DNA from: Exercitatus varius
GTDB taxonomy: Bacteria; Pseudomonadota; Gammaproteobacteria; Enterobacterales; Pasteurellaceae
Direction of reading: 5' to 3'
NCBI RefSeq assembly: GCF_029577735.1
Contig: NZ_JARQTO010000001.1
Location: 372,001-436,000, forward strand
Length of the DNA stretch: 64,000 nucleotides
This document shows positions 25,950 through 35,126 of the stretch, in pieces. Every line of letters begins with the position of its first letter. Position 1 is the first letter of the stretch. The position numbers and the translations under genes are program-made. A model generated the notes under the pieces. The model did no database searches, was not told where the DNA came from, and worked only from the letters and a program-made list of their open reading frames with translations.

Positions 25950-28076
25950 ATGACTTCATTCTATGTAATTAAGCGTGACGGATCGCGCTCAAGCTTTGAA
26001 ATTCAGCGTATTATTAATGCCATTAAGAAAGCGGCAAAAGCGGTAGATGTACAGGATGAGCGTTATTATCACCAAATCGGTCAGCAGGCTTGCGATGAGA
26101 TTTTCGAACATTACCAAAACGAAATCGACATCAGCCATATTCAACGTATTGTTGAAAATAAATTGATGGCGAGTTCTTATCCGCAGGTTGCCCGTGCTTA
26201 CATTGAATATCGTCATGATCGCGATTCCGCGCGCGAAAAACGCAGTAAATTAACCAAGGAAATCGAAGGGTTAATTGAACAAACCAATATGGCGGTGTTA
26301 AACGAAAACGCCAACAAAGATTCGAAAGTCATCCCGACTCAACGTGATCTGTTGGCGGGCATCGTCGCGAAACACTATGCCAAACAATATTTGTTACCTA
26401 AAGACGTGGTTGACGCCCATGAACGCGGTGAAATCCACTATCACGATTTAGATTATGCTCCGTTCTTCCCAATGTTCAACTGCATGTTGGTTGATTTAAA
26501 AGGCATGCTGACCAAAGGATTCAAAATGGGCAATGCGGAAATCGAGCCACCGAAATCCATCGGAACCGCAACGGCCGTAACCGCGCAAATTATTGCTCAG
26601 GTTGCCAGCCATATTTACGGCGGCACGACCATTAACCGCATTGACGAAGTGTTGGCGCCGTATGTGCAGCTTAGTTACGAAAAACTGCTGAAAATCGCCG
26701 AAGAATGGCAAATTCCCGATGCCGAAGGCTTCGCAAAAGCGCGTATTGAAAAAGAATGCTTTGATGCCTTCCAATCGCTCGAATACGAAGTCAATACTCT
26801 GCACACCGCGAACGGTCAAACCCCGTTTGTGACATTCGGTTTCGGTTTGGGAACCGGTTGGCAGGAACGTTTAATTCAAAAATCCATTTTACGCAACCGT
26901 ATTCGCGGTTTAGGTAAAAACCACAAAACGCCGGTCTTTCCTAAGCTTGTGTTTACCATAAAGAAAGGGGTTAACCAATCGCCTGCCGACCCTAACTACG
27001 ATATTAAAAAACTTGCCCTGGAATGTGCTTCAAAACGGATGTACCCGGATATTTTAAATTATGATCAAGTGGTAAAAGTGACAGGGTCGTTCAAAGCGCC
27101 GATGGGCTGTCGCAGTTTCTTAGGAAAATACGAAGAAAACGGGCAAGAAATTCATGACGGACGGAATAATTTAGGTGTGGTCAGTTTAAATCTGCCGCGC
27201 ATTGCACTTGAAGCCAAACATGATGAAAAACGTTTCTTTGAAATTCTCGAACAGCGTTTGGCACTGGCGAAAAAAGCTTTAATGACGCGTATTGCGCGTC
27301 TTGAAAATACCAAAGCTCGTGTAGCTCCGATTCTTTATATGGAAGGCGCATGCGGCGTACGTTTGAAAGCGGACGACAATGTGGCGCAAATTTTCAAAAA
27401 CGGACGGGCTTCCGTTTCACTGGGTTACATCGGTATTCATGAAACCATTAATGCACTTTATAACAACGGGCATATCTTCGATGACGAAATGCTGCGCGAA
27501 AAAGGCATCAAAATCGTAGAACGACTGAGTTCCGCCACCAAAGAATGGGCGAAGGAAACCGGTTACGCGTTCAGTCTTTACTCTACGCCGAGTGAAAATT
27601 TATGTGACAGATTCTGCCGTTTAGATACCAAACAATTCGGCATTATCGACGGTGTTACCGACAAAGGTTACTACACCAACAGTTATCACCTGGACGTGGA
27701 GAAAAAAGTCAATCCGTATGACAAACTGGATTTCGAAATGCCTTATCCGTCATTGGCGAGCGGCGGATTTATTTGTTACGGCGAATATCCGAACATTCAG
27801 CACAATCTGAAAGCCTTGGAAGACGTTTGGGATTACAGTTACGACCGCGTACCTTATTACGGCACCAACACACCGATTGACGAATGCTACGAATGCGGTT
27901 TCACCGGTGAATTTGAATGTACCAGCAAAGGATTTACCTGTCCGAAATGCGGCAATCATGACAGCGAAAAAGTTTCCGTCACCCGCCGGGTTTGCGGATA
28001 CCTGGGCAGTCCGGACGCCCGCCCGTTTAATCCGGGGAAACAGGAAGAAGTGAAACGCCGGGTTAAACACATGTAA
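25950..28076 (+). CDS. nrdD: Anaerobic ribonucleoside-triphosphate reductase
   Basis: Class III glycyl-radical enzyme that makes dNTPs without oxygen; 708 residues (E. coli 712). An ATP-cone lies at residues 1-95 (VIKRDGSRSSFEIQRI). The C-terminal zinc site is CYECGFTGEFECTSKG...CPKCG, and the radical glycine is Gly683 in RVCGYLGSPDA. It needs the activase NrdG, whose gene lies 261 bp downstream beyond a hairpin. Two NrdR-like boxes precede the gene. Confidence 0.97.
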   Translation: MTSFYVIKRDGSRSSFEIQRIINAIKKAAKAVDVQDERYYHQIGQQACDEIFEHYQNEIDISHIQRIVENKLMASSYPQVARAYIEYRHDRDSAREKRSKLTKEIEGLIEQTNMAVLNENANKDSKVIPTQRDLLAGIVAKHYAKQYLLPKDVVDAHERGEIHYHDLDYAPFFPMFNCMLVDLKGMLTKGFKMGNAEIEPPKSIGTATAVTAQIIAQVASHIYGGTTINRIDEVLAPYVQLSYEKLLKIAEEWQIPDAEGFAKARIEKECFDAFQSLEYEVNTLHTANGQTPFVTFGFGLGTGWQERLIQKSILRNRIRGLGKNHKTPVFPKLVFTIKKGVNQSPADPNYDIKKLALECASKRMYPDILNYDQVVKVTGSFKAPMGCRSFLGKYEENGQEIHDGRNNLGVVSLNLPRIALEAKHDEKRFFEILEQRLALAKKALMTRIARLENTKARVAPILYMEGACGVRLKADDNVAQIFKNGRASVSLGYIGIHETINALYNNGHIFDDEMLREKGIKIVERLSSATKEWAKETGYAFSLYSTPSENLCDRFCRLDTKQFGIIDGVTDKGYYTNSYHLDVEKKVNPYDKLDFEMPYPSLASGGFICYGEYPNIQHNLKALEDVWDYSYDRVPYYGTNTPIDECYECGFTGEFECTSKGFTCPKCGNHDSEKVSVTRRVCGYLGSPDARPFNPGKQEEVKRRVKHM

Positions 28077-28205
28077 CTGAAAGCCCCTTGATTTTGCCGC
28101 TTATTTTTTGCGACAAAATTGCTTAACGCAAAACGTTTAAATTCGCGAAAAAGCGTTTCTTAAAAATGTCGTTCAAAAAGCGTGTCAAAATCGAAGGAAT
28201 TTTCT

Positions 28206-28228
28206 CCGCACTTTGCCTTAAAGTGCGG
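28206..28228 (+). terminator. Hairpin of back-to-back uptake signals between nrdD and nrdG
   Basis: CCGCACTTT (28206-28214) pairs with AAAGTGCGG (28220-28228) around a 5-nt loop, followed by TCAAATTTTTG. The two signals point outward rather than inward, unlike most pairs in this window. Confidence 0.7.
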
Positions 28229-28337
28229 TCAAATTTTTGAATGTTTTTTTGATTTCTGCTATCGACTTAAAATTTAATTTTTCCGTCTAAACAAAATATC
28301 CTCTTTCATTGGGAAGCTGTTGCTTTTAAAAAAGAAA

Positions 28338-28814
28338 ATGAATTACCTCCAATATTATCCCGTTGATATCGTAAACGGCGAAGGTACGCGTTGCACGCTT
28401 TTCGTGAGCGGTTGTCCCCATGCCTGCAAGGGCTGTTACAACCGGAAAAGCTGGTCGTTCGGCGCCGGCGTGCCCTTTGATCACGCCATGGAAGAGCAAA
28501 TCATCAAAGATCTCAAAGACACGCGGATTAAGCGGCAGGGATTAACGCTGTCCGGCGGCGATCCGCTGCATCCGCGTAACGTCGAAACATTGCTTCCTTT
28601 CGTTCAACGGGTTAAAAGCGAATGTCCCGATAAGGATATTTGGGTTTGGACGGGTTATACGCTGGGAGAATTGGACGATTATCAACGCCAAATGCTACCC
28701 TATATCGATGTTTTGATAGACGGAAAATTTATTCAGGAACAGGCTGACCCAAGCCTTGTCTGGCGGGGCTCGGCGAATCAAATCGTACACCGTTTTAAAT
28801 CGAACGAATTTTAA
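28338..28814 (+). CDS. nrdG: Anaerobic ribonucleotide reductase activating protein
   Basis: Radical-SAM activase that generates the glycyl radical on NrdD; 158 residues (E. coli 154). The 4Fe-4S motif CxxxCxxC is Cys26, Cys30 and Cys33 in GCPHACKGCYN. LSGGDPLHPRN and DIWVWTGYTL are further family marks. The ATG at 28338 starts MNYLQYYPVDIVNG, matching the E. coli N-terminus, so the TTG at 28320 is rejected. The separation from nrdD suggests its own promoter or partial read-through. Confidence 0.96.
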   Translation: MNYLQYYPVDIVNGEGTRCTLFVSGCPHACKGCYNRKSWSFGAGVPFDHAMEEQIIKDLKDTRIKRQGLTLSGGDPLHPRNVETLLPFVQRVKSECPDKDIWVWTGYTLGELDDYQRQMLPYIDVLIDGKFIQEQADPSLVWRGSANQIVHRFKSNEF

Positions 28815-28832
28815 AAAACTTCTCAATTTTTG

Positions 28833-28841
28833 ACCGCACTT
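28833..28841 (-). repeat. DNA-uptake signal between nrdG and yjjV
   Basis: Single ACCGCACTT in the convergent nrdG/yjjV gap; flanked by TTTTTG. Confidence 0.8.
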
Positions 28842-28867
28842 TTATAGAAATTTCAATTTATCGACCG

Positions 28868-29656
28868 TTATGCAAACATGGTCAGCGAATTTTGCCAAAT
28901 CACCGCTTTAATTTCTTCCGCCGGTTCTGTTCTCAACTCACATAACGCCTGAAATATCCGATTAATCCGCTCCGGGCGATTAGGCTGGCCCTGAAACCCG
29001 AAAACCGGCATATCCGGGCTGTCCGTTTCCAGTAACAAAGCGTCCAGCGGTAGTTTGGCGATCGTCTGCCGGGTTTTATTCGCCCGCACATAAGTAATAG
29101 TGCCGCCGACACCGATTTTATAGCCTAAATCCACAAACCGCTTGGCTTGCTCATAACTGCCTGAAAAACCGTGCACCACTCCGCATTCCGGCAAGCGAAC
29201 GCGTTTGAGAAAAGCGAAAAGCTGATCGTGAGATTTACGGCTGTGTAAATTCACCGGCAGCCGGAATTGTTTCGCAAACTGTAATTGCGCGTCGAAAAAA
29301 TCACATTGTTTGCGCCATAATTCCGCCGTCATCAATTCGGGCTTTGCCCTTTCCAGTCCGATTTCCGCCACCGCCGTCAATCTTTCGTGACGTTGTGACA
29401 AATAACATTCCAATTCATCCAAATCCGACGGCTTATGCTCTTTAATATAAAGCGGATGCAATCCCACTCCATAACGTAAATTATCGGGATAAAATGCGGT
29501 CATTTTTTCGATAGTTTTGAAATCCCGCGCCAAAACCGCCGCCACCAGTATTTTCTCCACGCCGCCGGCCTCGGCGCACCGAACCAACGATTCCAGCGGT
29601 TCGCCGCTGAAATGATGCAGATAATCCAAATGCGTATGCGTATCAAAAAACGGCAT
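28868..29656 (-). CDS. yjjV: TatD family metal-dependent hydrolase (YjjV-like)
   Basis: TIM-barrel metal hydrolase of the TatD DNase group; 262 residues. Metal ligands are visible in FDTHTHLD at the N-terminus, AEIGLE near residue 98, NLHSRKSHD, HGFSGSYEQA and LLETDSPDM near 210. E. coli has three TatD paralogues; the overall sequence best recalls YjjV, but the exact assignment among paralogues is by impression only. Convergent with nrdG and divergent from pth. Confidence 0.85.
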   Translation of the reverse strand: MPFFDTHTHLDYLHHFSGEPLESLVRCAEAGGVEKILVAAVLARDFKTIEKMTAFYPDNLRYGVGLHPLYIKEHKPSDLDELECYLSQRHERLTAVAEIGLERAKPELMTAELWRKQCDFFDAQLQFAKQFRLPVNLHSRKSHDQLFAFLKRVRLPECGVVHGFSGSYEQAKRFVDLGYKIGVGGTITYVRANKTRQTIAKLPLDALLLETDSPDMPVFGFQGQPNRPERINRIFQALCELRTEPAEEIKAVIWQNSLTMFA

Positions 29657-29829
29657 GATATTTCCCTAAAATGAATTTTGCCGAAAGCATAGCATATCGG
29701 TAACGGAAAAAGTAGCCGGCAACCTCGGGGCGACAAGGCCATTCGCAGTTTGACGACAATAATATCTCATTGAAAAAAATACGGATTTAAACTAAAATAC
29801 GCCCCTATTTTTGACAATCGGAAGCTAAT

Positions 29830-30414
29830 ATGTCTGAAATCAAATTAATCGTCGGATTAGGCAATCCCGGCGATAAATATGCGGATACCCGCCATAATGC
29901 CGGCGAATGGCTGATTGACCGCCTGTCCCGTCGTTTTAATTTTAGCCTGAAAGACGAAGCCAAATTTTTCGGTAAAACGGCTCGCGCGCTGATCGGCGGA
30001 CAGGAAATTCGCTTTTTAGTCCCGACTACTTTCATGAACTTAAGCGGCAAAGCCGTCGGCGCACTCGCTTCCTTTTATCGCATTCAGCCGGAAGAAATTT
30101 TAGTGGCTCACGATGAATTAGACCTTCCGCCCGGCGTGGCAAAAATTAAACAAGGCGGCGGACACGGCGGACATAACGGATTGAAAGACACCATCGCCCA
30201 ATTAGGCAATAGCAAAAATTTTTATCGTTTGCGCGTGGGTATCGGACATCCCGGCGACAGAAATCTGGTTACTTCATACGTATTAGGCAAGCCTTCGCCG
30301 GATGATTGGGCATTGATTGATAAAGCGCTGGACGAAGCCGCCGCTTGTGTGGAAATTCTGCTGAAAGACGGCGTCACCAAAGCGACAAACCGCTTAAACG
30401 GCTTTAAAGCTTAG
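29830..30414 (+). CDS. pth: Peptidyl-tRNA hydrolase
   Basis: Recycles peptidyl-tRNA that falls off ribosomes; 194 residues, cytoplasmic. Catalytic His22 is in ADTRHNAGEW, and GLGNPG, FMNLSGKAV and GGGHGGHNGLKD are all present. It precedes ychF by about 100 bp on the same strand, the same pair as in E. coli. Confidence 0.96.
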   Translation: MSEIKLIVGLGNPGDKYADTRHNAGEWLIDRLSRRFNFSLKDEAKFFGKTARALIGGQEIRFLVPTTFMNLSGKAVGALASFYRIQPEEILVAHDELDLPPGVAKIKQGGGHGGHNGLKDTIAQLGNSKNFYRLRVGIGHPGDRNLVTSYVLGKPSPDDWALIDKALDEAAACVEILLKDGVTKATNRLNGFKA

Positions 30415-30514
30415 TAGGATTTTAAATTAACGGCGCGCATGTTAAACGTTCGCCGAATTGATAACCGAGACCCGCATCACAATGCGCGTCATCATTTTAC
30501 AACAGGAACAAAAA

Positions 30515-31606
30515 ATGGGATTTAAATGTGGTATCGTCGGTTTGCCGAATGTCGGTAAATCCACTCTTTTCAACGCGTTAACCAAAGCCGGCATTGAAGC
30601 GGCAAACTACCCTTTCTGCACCATCGAACCGAATACCGGCGTGGTGCCGATGCCGGATCCGCGTTTAGACGCGCTGGCTGAAATCGTCAAACCCGAACGC
30701 GTATTGCCGACCACGATGGAATTCGTGGACATCGCAGGATTGGTGGCGGGCGCCAGTAAAGGCGAAGGTTTGGGCAATAAATTTTTAGCTAACATTCGTG
30801 AAACCGACGCGATCGGTCATGTAGTGCGTTGTTTTGAAAATGACGACATCGTTCACGTTGCCGGCAAAATCGACCCTGCGGACGATATCGACACCATCAA
30901 CACGGAATTGGCGTTAGCCGACTTAGACAGCTGCGAACGCGCGATTCAGCGTCTGCAAAAACGCGCCAAAGGCGGCGATAAAGAAGCGAAATTTGAATTG
31001 TCCGTGATGGAAAAAATTCTTCCGGTTCTGGAAAACGCCGGCATGATTCGTTCCGTCGGCTTGGATAAAGACGAACTTCAGGCAATTAAGAGTTACAATT
31101 TTTTAACCTTAAAACCGACCATGTATATCGCCAACGTCAACGAAGACGGTTTTGAAAACAATCCGTATCTGGATCGCGTACGCGAAATTGCGGAAAAAGA
31201 AGGTGCCGTCGTCGTGCCGGTCTGTGCCGCTATCGAATCGGAAATCGCCGAACTCGACGACGAAGAAAAAACCGAGTTTTTACAAGATTTAGGCATTGAC
31301 GAACCGGGTTTAAACCGCGTCATCCGCGCCGGTTACAAATTGCTTAATCTGCAAACCTATTTTACCGCCGGCGTAAAAGAAGTGCGCGCCTGGACGGTTT
31401 CCGTCGGCGCCACCGCACCGAAAGCCGCAGCGGTGATTCACACGGATTTCGAAAAAGGCTTTATCCGCGCCGAAGTCATCGCTTATCAGGATTTCATTGA
31501 TAACAAAGGCGAAGCGGGCGCCAAAGAAGCCGGCAAATGGCGTTTGGAAGGAAAGGATTACATTGTTCAGGACGGCGATGTTATGCATTTCCGTTTCAAC
31601 GTCTAA
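30515..31606 (+). CDS. ychF: Ribosome-binding ATPase YchF (Obg family)
   Basis: P-loop NTPase of the Obg family that prefers ATP and binds ribosomes; 363 residues, the same as E. coli. Walker A is GLPNVGKST at residues 8-16, DIAGLV is the G3 region, and the G4 motif is the ATP-type NVNE near residue 200 instead of NKxD. The C-terminal TGS domain ends in FRFNV. I start at the ATG at 30515, preceded by CAGGAACA; the longer frame to 30458 adds unrelated residues. Confidence 0.96.
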   Translation: MGFKCGIVGLPNVGKSTLFNALTKAGIEAANYPFCTIEPNTGVVPMPDPRLDALAEIVKPERVLPTTMEFVDIAGLVAGASKGEGLGNKFLANIRETDAIGHVVRCFENDDIVHVAGKIDPADDIDTINTELALADLDSCERAIQRLQKRAKGGDKEAKFELSVMEKILPVLENAGMIRSVGLDKDELQAIKSYNFLTLKPTMYIANVNEDGFENNPYLDRVREIAEKEGAVVVPVCAAIESEIAELDDEEKTEFLQDLGIDEPGLNRVIRAGYKLLNLQTYFTAGVKEVRAWTVSVGATAPKAAAVIHTDFEKGFIRAEVIAYQDFIDNKGEAGAKEAGKWRLEGKDYIVQDGDVMHFRFNV

Positions 31607-31623
31607 AAACTTTTAAAATTTTG

Positions 31624-31652
31624 ACCGCACTTTGAATGCTTTAAAGTGCGGT
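31624..31652 (+). terminator. Outward uptake-signal hairpin terminator of ychF
   Basis: ACCGCACTTT (31624-31633) pairs with AAAGTGCGGT (31643-31652) with a 9-nt loop, followed by TATTTTTA. The stop of ychF is 18 bp upstream. Confidence 0.8.
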
Positions 31653-31672
31653 TATTTTTAACGTGATTTTTT

Positions 31673-32119
31673 ATGAAACTTAAACTTCCGCCTCCGTTTT
31701 TATTTTTGCTCGGCATTGCGCTTATCGCCTGCTTGCCGGCATTTCCACTGCCCTTTTCGACGGCTGTCCGTATCGGGCTGTGCGGTGCGTTATTGCTGAT
31801 TGGCACAGTTTTTGCCGCCGCCGGCTTTTTTGCCTTTATGCGACAGAAAACCACGTTAAGCCCGCAATCGCCCGAACGCAGTTCAACGCTGGTAACCGAC
31901 GGCATTTTCCGGATAAGTCGTAATCCTATGTATCTCAGCCTCGTGATATGGCTTACCGCCTGGGCAATTTGGCGCGAAAGCCCGTTAGGTTTTATCGTGA
32001 TCATTTTGTTCGTCCTTTATCTCACTTATTTTCAGATTAAACCCGAAGAACAAGCGCTTGAACGCAAATTCGGTCGCGTTTTTTTACAATACAAACAATC
32101 CGTCAGACGATGGATTTAA
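31673..32119 (+). CDS. Isoprenylcysteine carboxyl methyltransferase-like membrane protein
   Basis: Small integral membrane protein of 148 residues with about four hydrophobic segments. The C-terminal half has the pattern of the ICMT/PEMT-like methyltransferase group: GIFRISRNPMYLSLVIWL near residue 78, then KPEEQALERKFG...YKQSVRRW at the end, where the Glu-Glu pair and the Arg-Trp are conserved. The substrate in bacteria is unknown. Only 9 bp separate it from mmuM, so the two are likely cotranscribed. Confidence 0.75.
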   Translation: MKLKLPPPFLFLLGIALIACLPAFPLPFSTAVRIGLCGALLLIGTVFAAAGFFAFMRQKTTLSPQSPERSSTLVTDGIFRISRNPMYLSLVIWLTAWAIWRESPLGFIVIILFVLYLTYFQIKPEEQALERKFGRVFLQYKQSVRRWI

Positions 32120-32128
32120 GGAAAAATT

Positions 32129-33025
32129 ATGCAAATCACCATTCTCGACGGCGGCATGAGCCGCGAACTTATGCGGTTAAACGCGCCGTTCAAACAGCCG
32201 GAATGGTCGGCTCTCTCGCTGTATGAAAAACCTTCCGCCGTGCAACAGGTACATGAAGATTATATCGCCGGCGGGGCCGACGTTATCACCACCAACAGTT
32301 ACGCGGTGGTGCCGTTCCATATCGGTGAGCAGCGTTTTCATGCGGACGCCAAAATGCTGGCGGATTTGGCCGGTCGGCTGGCTAAAAGTGCGGTCAAAAA
32401 TTCGAACAAATCCGTAAAAATTGCCGGTTCGCTGCCGCCGATGTTCGGTTCTTACCGAGCGGATCTCATTGAAAAAGACCGTTTTGCGGAAATCGCTCAG
32501 CCGATTATCGACGGTTTATCGCCTCATGTGGATATTTGGTTGTGCGAAACCCAAAGCGCCATTATCGAGCCGGTTTCCGTTAAACCGTTATTGCCGAAAG
32601 ATAATCGTCCGTTGTGGGTGTCTTTTACCTTAACCGATGACGAGCCGACGCCGGAACCGCAGTTGCGTTCGGGCGAAAGCGTCAAAAGTGCGGTGAAAAA
32701 GATGATCGAATTAGGTGTGGATGCGATTTTATTTAATTGCTGTCAGCCTGAAGTTATCGAGCGGGCTTTGGATGTCACTCGTCAAATTCTGAGCGAAAAT
32801 CATGCCGTTCACATTAAAACGGGCGCTTACGCCAATGCTTTTGCGCCGCAGCCGAAAGACGCCACCGCCAACGACGGTTTAGACGAAGTGCGCAAAGATT
32901 TAGATCCGCAGGCGTATTTGCGCTGGGCGCAAAAATGGAAAGCGCAAGGCGCATCTATTATCGGCGGTTGTTGCGGTATCGGCGTCGAGCATATTCGGGT
33001 TTTGGCCGATAAGCTGAATTCATAA
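32129..33025 (+). CDS. mmuM: Homocysteine S-methyltransferase
   Basis: Zinc enzyme that methylates homocysteine, in E. coli from S-methylmethionine; 298 residues. It begins ITILDGGMSREL, and the three zinc cysteines are in FNCCQPE near residue 205 and in IGGCCGIG near 280. TTNSY near residue 55 is also typical. Two uptake signals lie inside the gene in frame (32386, 32686), encoding Lys-Ser-Ala-Val-Lys each time. An amino-acid/polyamine permease gene follows at 59 bp, but it does not resemble the MmuP partner closely enough to call. Confidence 0.88.
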   Translation: MQITILDGGMSRELMRLNAPFKQPEWSALSLYEKPSAVQQVHEDYIAGGADVITTNSYAVVPFHIGEQRFHADAKMLADLAGRLAKSAVKNSNKSVKIAGSLPPMFGSYRADLIEKDRFAEIAQPIIDGLSPHVDIWLCETQSAIIEPVSVKPLLPKDNRPLWVSFTLTDDEPTPEPQLRSGESVKSAVKKMIELGVDAILFNCCQPEVIERALDVTRQILSENHAVHIKTGAYANAFAPQPKDATANDGLDEVRKDLDPQAYLRWAQKWKAQGASIIGGCCGIGVEHIRVLADKLNS

Positions 33026-33084
33026 AAAATCATGGAAAAATCGCCCGCACTTTTGCGGTCGGGCATGCAATATAAGGAAATATT

Positions 33085-34494
33085 ATGTCGAATAAAAAAA
33101 TCGGGTTGCTTTCTTTAACCGCGCTGGTTTTAAGTTCCATGATCGGTTCGGGAATTTTCAGTCTTCCGCAAAATATGGCGGCCGTGGCGGGCGCCGAAGG
33201 CATTTCTATCGGCTGGCTGATTACCGGCATCGGCATTATCTTTCTCGGATTGTCGTTTTTCTTTATCTCCCGGCTTCGCCCCGAACTGGACGGTGGCATT
33301 TACACCTACGCCCGCGAGGGATTCGGCGATTTAATGGGCTTTATGTCCGCCTGGGGTTATTGGTTATGCGCCACGATCGGCATCGTCGGTTATCTGACCG
33401 TGGCGTTTGAAGGCTTAGGCGTATTTACGGACACGGCACAGCAAGTTATTTTCGGACAAGGCAACACCGTTCCGGCCTTTATCGGCGCTTCCGTCATCGT
33501 CTGGCTGGTGCATGCGTTAATCGCCAGCGGTATTAAAGAAGCGGCCGCGGTGAATCTGGCGGCAACTTTTGTTAAAGTCGCGCCCTTGGTATTGTTTATT
33601 TTGCTCGGATTTTGCTATTTTGACGCAGACGTTTTCAAATCCGACATCAAAGCCACCGCATTGGGTAATAGCGTAAGCGATCAGGTGAAAGATACCATGC
33701 TGATTACGCTTTGGGTGTTTACCGGCGTTGAAGGCGCTTCCGTGCTGTCGGCGCACGCCAAAAAACGTACGGATGTGGGCTTGGCGACCGTGTTGGGCAT
33801 TCTGATCGCGCTGGCGTTATATGTGGCGATCACCGTCCTTTCTTTAGGCATTTTGCCGCGAGAAACCATTGCCGATATGGCGAATCCGTCCATGGGGCCG
33901 TTGCTCGACGCAATGATGGGCGAAAGCGGCAAAGTGATAATTACCGCTTGCCTGATTGTTTCCGTTTTAGCCTCTTACATCAGCTGGACCATGTATTCTT
34001 CGGAAATTCCCTATCGCGGCGCACAAAACGGCGCGTTTCCGCAAATTCTGAATAAATTGAACGATAATGAAGTGCCGATCAATTCTCTCTGGTTTACCGG
34101 TTTTATCGTGCAATTCTGTTTAATTCTGGTGCTGGTTTTCGAGCAAAGTTACAACACGTTACTGCTGATTTCCACTTCGATGATTTTGATTCCGTACTTC
34201 TTAATCGGCGCTTATTTGTTTAAGTTGTCCTTCCAAACTCACGCCGCCTGGTATGTGAAATTGACGGGTTTTATGGCGTCGCTTTACGGTTTATGGATTG
34301 TCTATGCGGCGGGATTGCAATATTTGTTGCTTTCCGTGGTGCTGTATGTACCGGGGATTCTGTTGTATCTCTACTCTAACCACCGCTTCCACGGAAAATT
34401 CAACGTTAATGGCTACGAAAAAACGGTGCTGGCGGTCATCTTCTTGATTTTCTGTTATGCGGTTTACCGCTTGCCGAATCTGTTGGCCGCTTAA
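33085..34494 (+). CDS. APC-family basic amino-acid antiporter (ArcD-like)
   Basis: Inner-membrane carrier with 469 residues and twelve hydrophobic helices. The first helix has SSMIGSGIFSLPQNMA, the APC substrate-backbone motif, and helix 6 has LWVFTGVEGASVLS. It resembles arginine:ornithine and lysine antiporters of the APA group. No arginine deiminase or decarboxylase genes are nearby to fix the substrate. A 59-bp spacer after mmuM contains a degenerate uptake signal at 33046. A perfect inverted signal pair terminates it. Confidence 0.82.
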   Translation: MSNKKIGLLSLTALVLSSMIGSGIFSLPQNMAAVAGAEGISIGWLITGIGIIFLGLSFFFISRLRPELDGGIYTYAREGFGDLMGFMSAWGYWLCATIGIVGYLTVAFEGLGVFTDTAQQVIFGQGNTVPAFIGASVIVWLVHALIASGIKEAAAVNLAATFVKVAPLVLFILLGFCYFDADVFKSDIKATALGNSVSDQVKDTMLITLWVFTGVEGASVLSAHAKKRTDVGLATVLGILIALALYVAITVLSLGILPRETIADMANPSMGPLLDAMMGESGKVIITACLIVSVLASYISWTMYSSEIPYRGAQNGAFPQILNKLNDNEVPINSLWFTGFIVQFCLILVLVFEQSYNTLLLISTSMILIPYFLIGAYLFKLSFQTHAAWYVKLTGFMASLYGLWIVYAAGLQYLLLSVVLYVPGILLYLYSNHRFHGKFNVNGYEKTVLAVIFLIFCYAVYRLPNLLAA

Positions 34495-34512
34495 TTTAAC
34501 GGCGGCAAAACA

Positions 34513-34555
34513 AAAAGTGCGGTAAAAAAACGTTAAATTTTTTTACCGCACTTTT
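34513..34555. terminator. Inverted uptake-signal terminator between convergent antiporter gene and nlpC
   Basis: AAAAGTGCGGTAAAAAAA (34513-34530) pairs with TTTTTTTACCGCACTTTT region (34538-34555). A/T runs on both sides make it usable in both directions. Confidence 0.8.
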
Positions 34556-34569
34556 GTTATCGGTTCGTA

Positions 34570-35061
34570 TTAAATCCGGCGCACCTGCCAAAAAGCTTTA
34601 CGCCAATAAGGGCTATTCATCGACGAATAAATCACGCCGCCTTTCGTGGATGCATGCAGGAATTTGTCATCTTTCACATAAATTCCCACGTGATAACCGT
34701 TCGGTCCTCGTCCCGTTTTGAAAAAGATTAAATCGCCGGTTTGAATTAAATCTTTAGGCACCTTTTTACCGTATTGCGACTGTGCTGTGGTGGTGCGCGG
34801 CAGAGAAATATTGAAACGATCCATAAAGGTCGTTCGGGTAAAACCGGAACAATCCACGCCGTCTCTGGTGGTGCCGCCTAACTGATAAGGTGTTCCCGCC
34901 CATTCCCGCTGCTGTTCGCTTAGCAGCGTAATCGCCATAATGGGGTCGTCGATTTGCCCTTTGTAATTAATGCCGTCGTATTCTTCCGAAAGCGTGGAAC
35001 AGGCGTTCAGAAGGCTTAACACCGCTATTAACATTAATGTTTTTAACCGCTTCACACCCAT
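34570..35061 (-). CDS. nlpC: NlpC/P60 family lipoprotein (NlpC)
   Basis: Peptidoglycan endopeptidase-type lipoprotein of 163 residues. The signal peptide ends in the lipobox LLNAC, with Cys21 as the lipidated residue. The papain-like catalytic set is Cys71 (GVDCSGF), His124 (GYHVGIY) and His136 (FLHAST). It lies downstream of pheS-pheT-ihfA, the position of nlpC in E. coli, where btuCED intervene; those genes are missing here. The position supports NlpC over MepS. Confidence 0.87.
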   Translation of the reverse strand: MGVKRLKTLMLIAVLSLLNACSTLSEEYDGINYKGQIDDPIMAITLLSEQQREWAGTPYQLGGTTRDGVDCSGFTRTTFMDRFNISLPRTTTAQSQYGKKVPKDLIQTGDLIFFKTGRGPNGYHVGIYVKDDKFLHASTKGGVIYSSMNSPYWRKAFWQVRRI

Positions 35062-35126
35062 ATTATTCCCTCATGTAAGAATATAAAAGCTACCCATTAA
35101 CCGGGTAGCCATCCTTAGCCTGCCGT

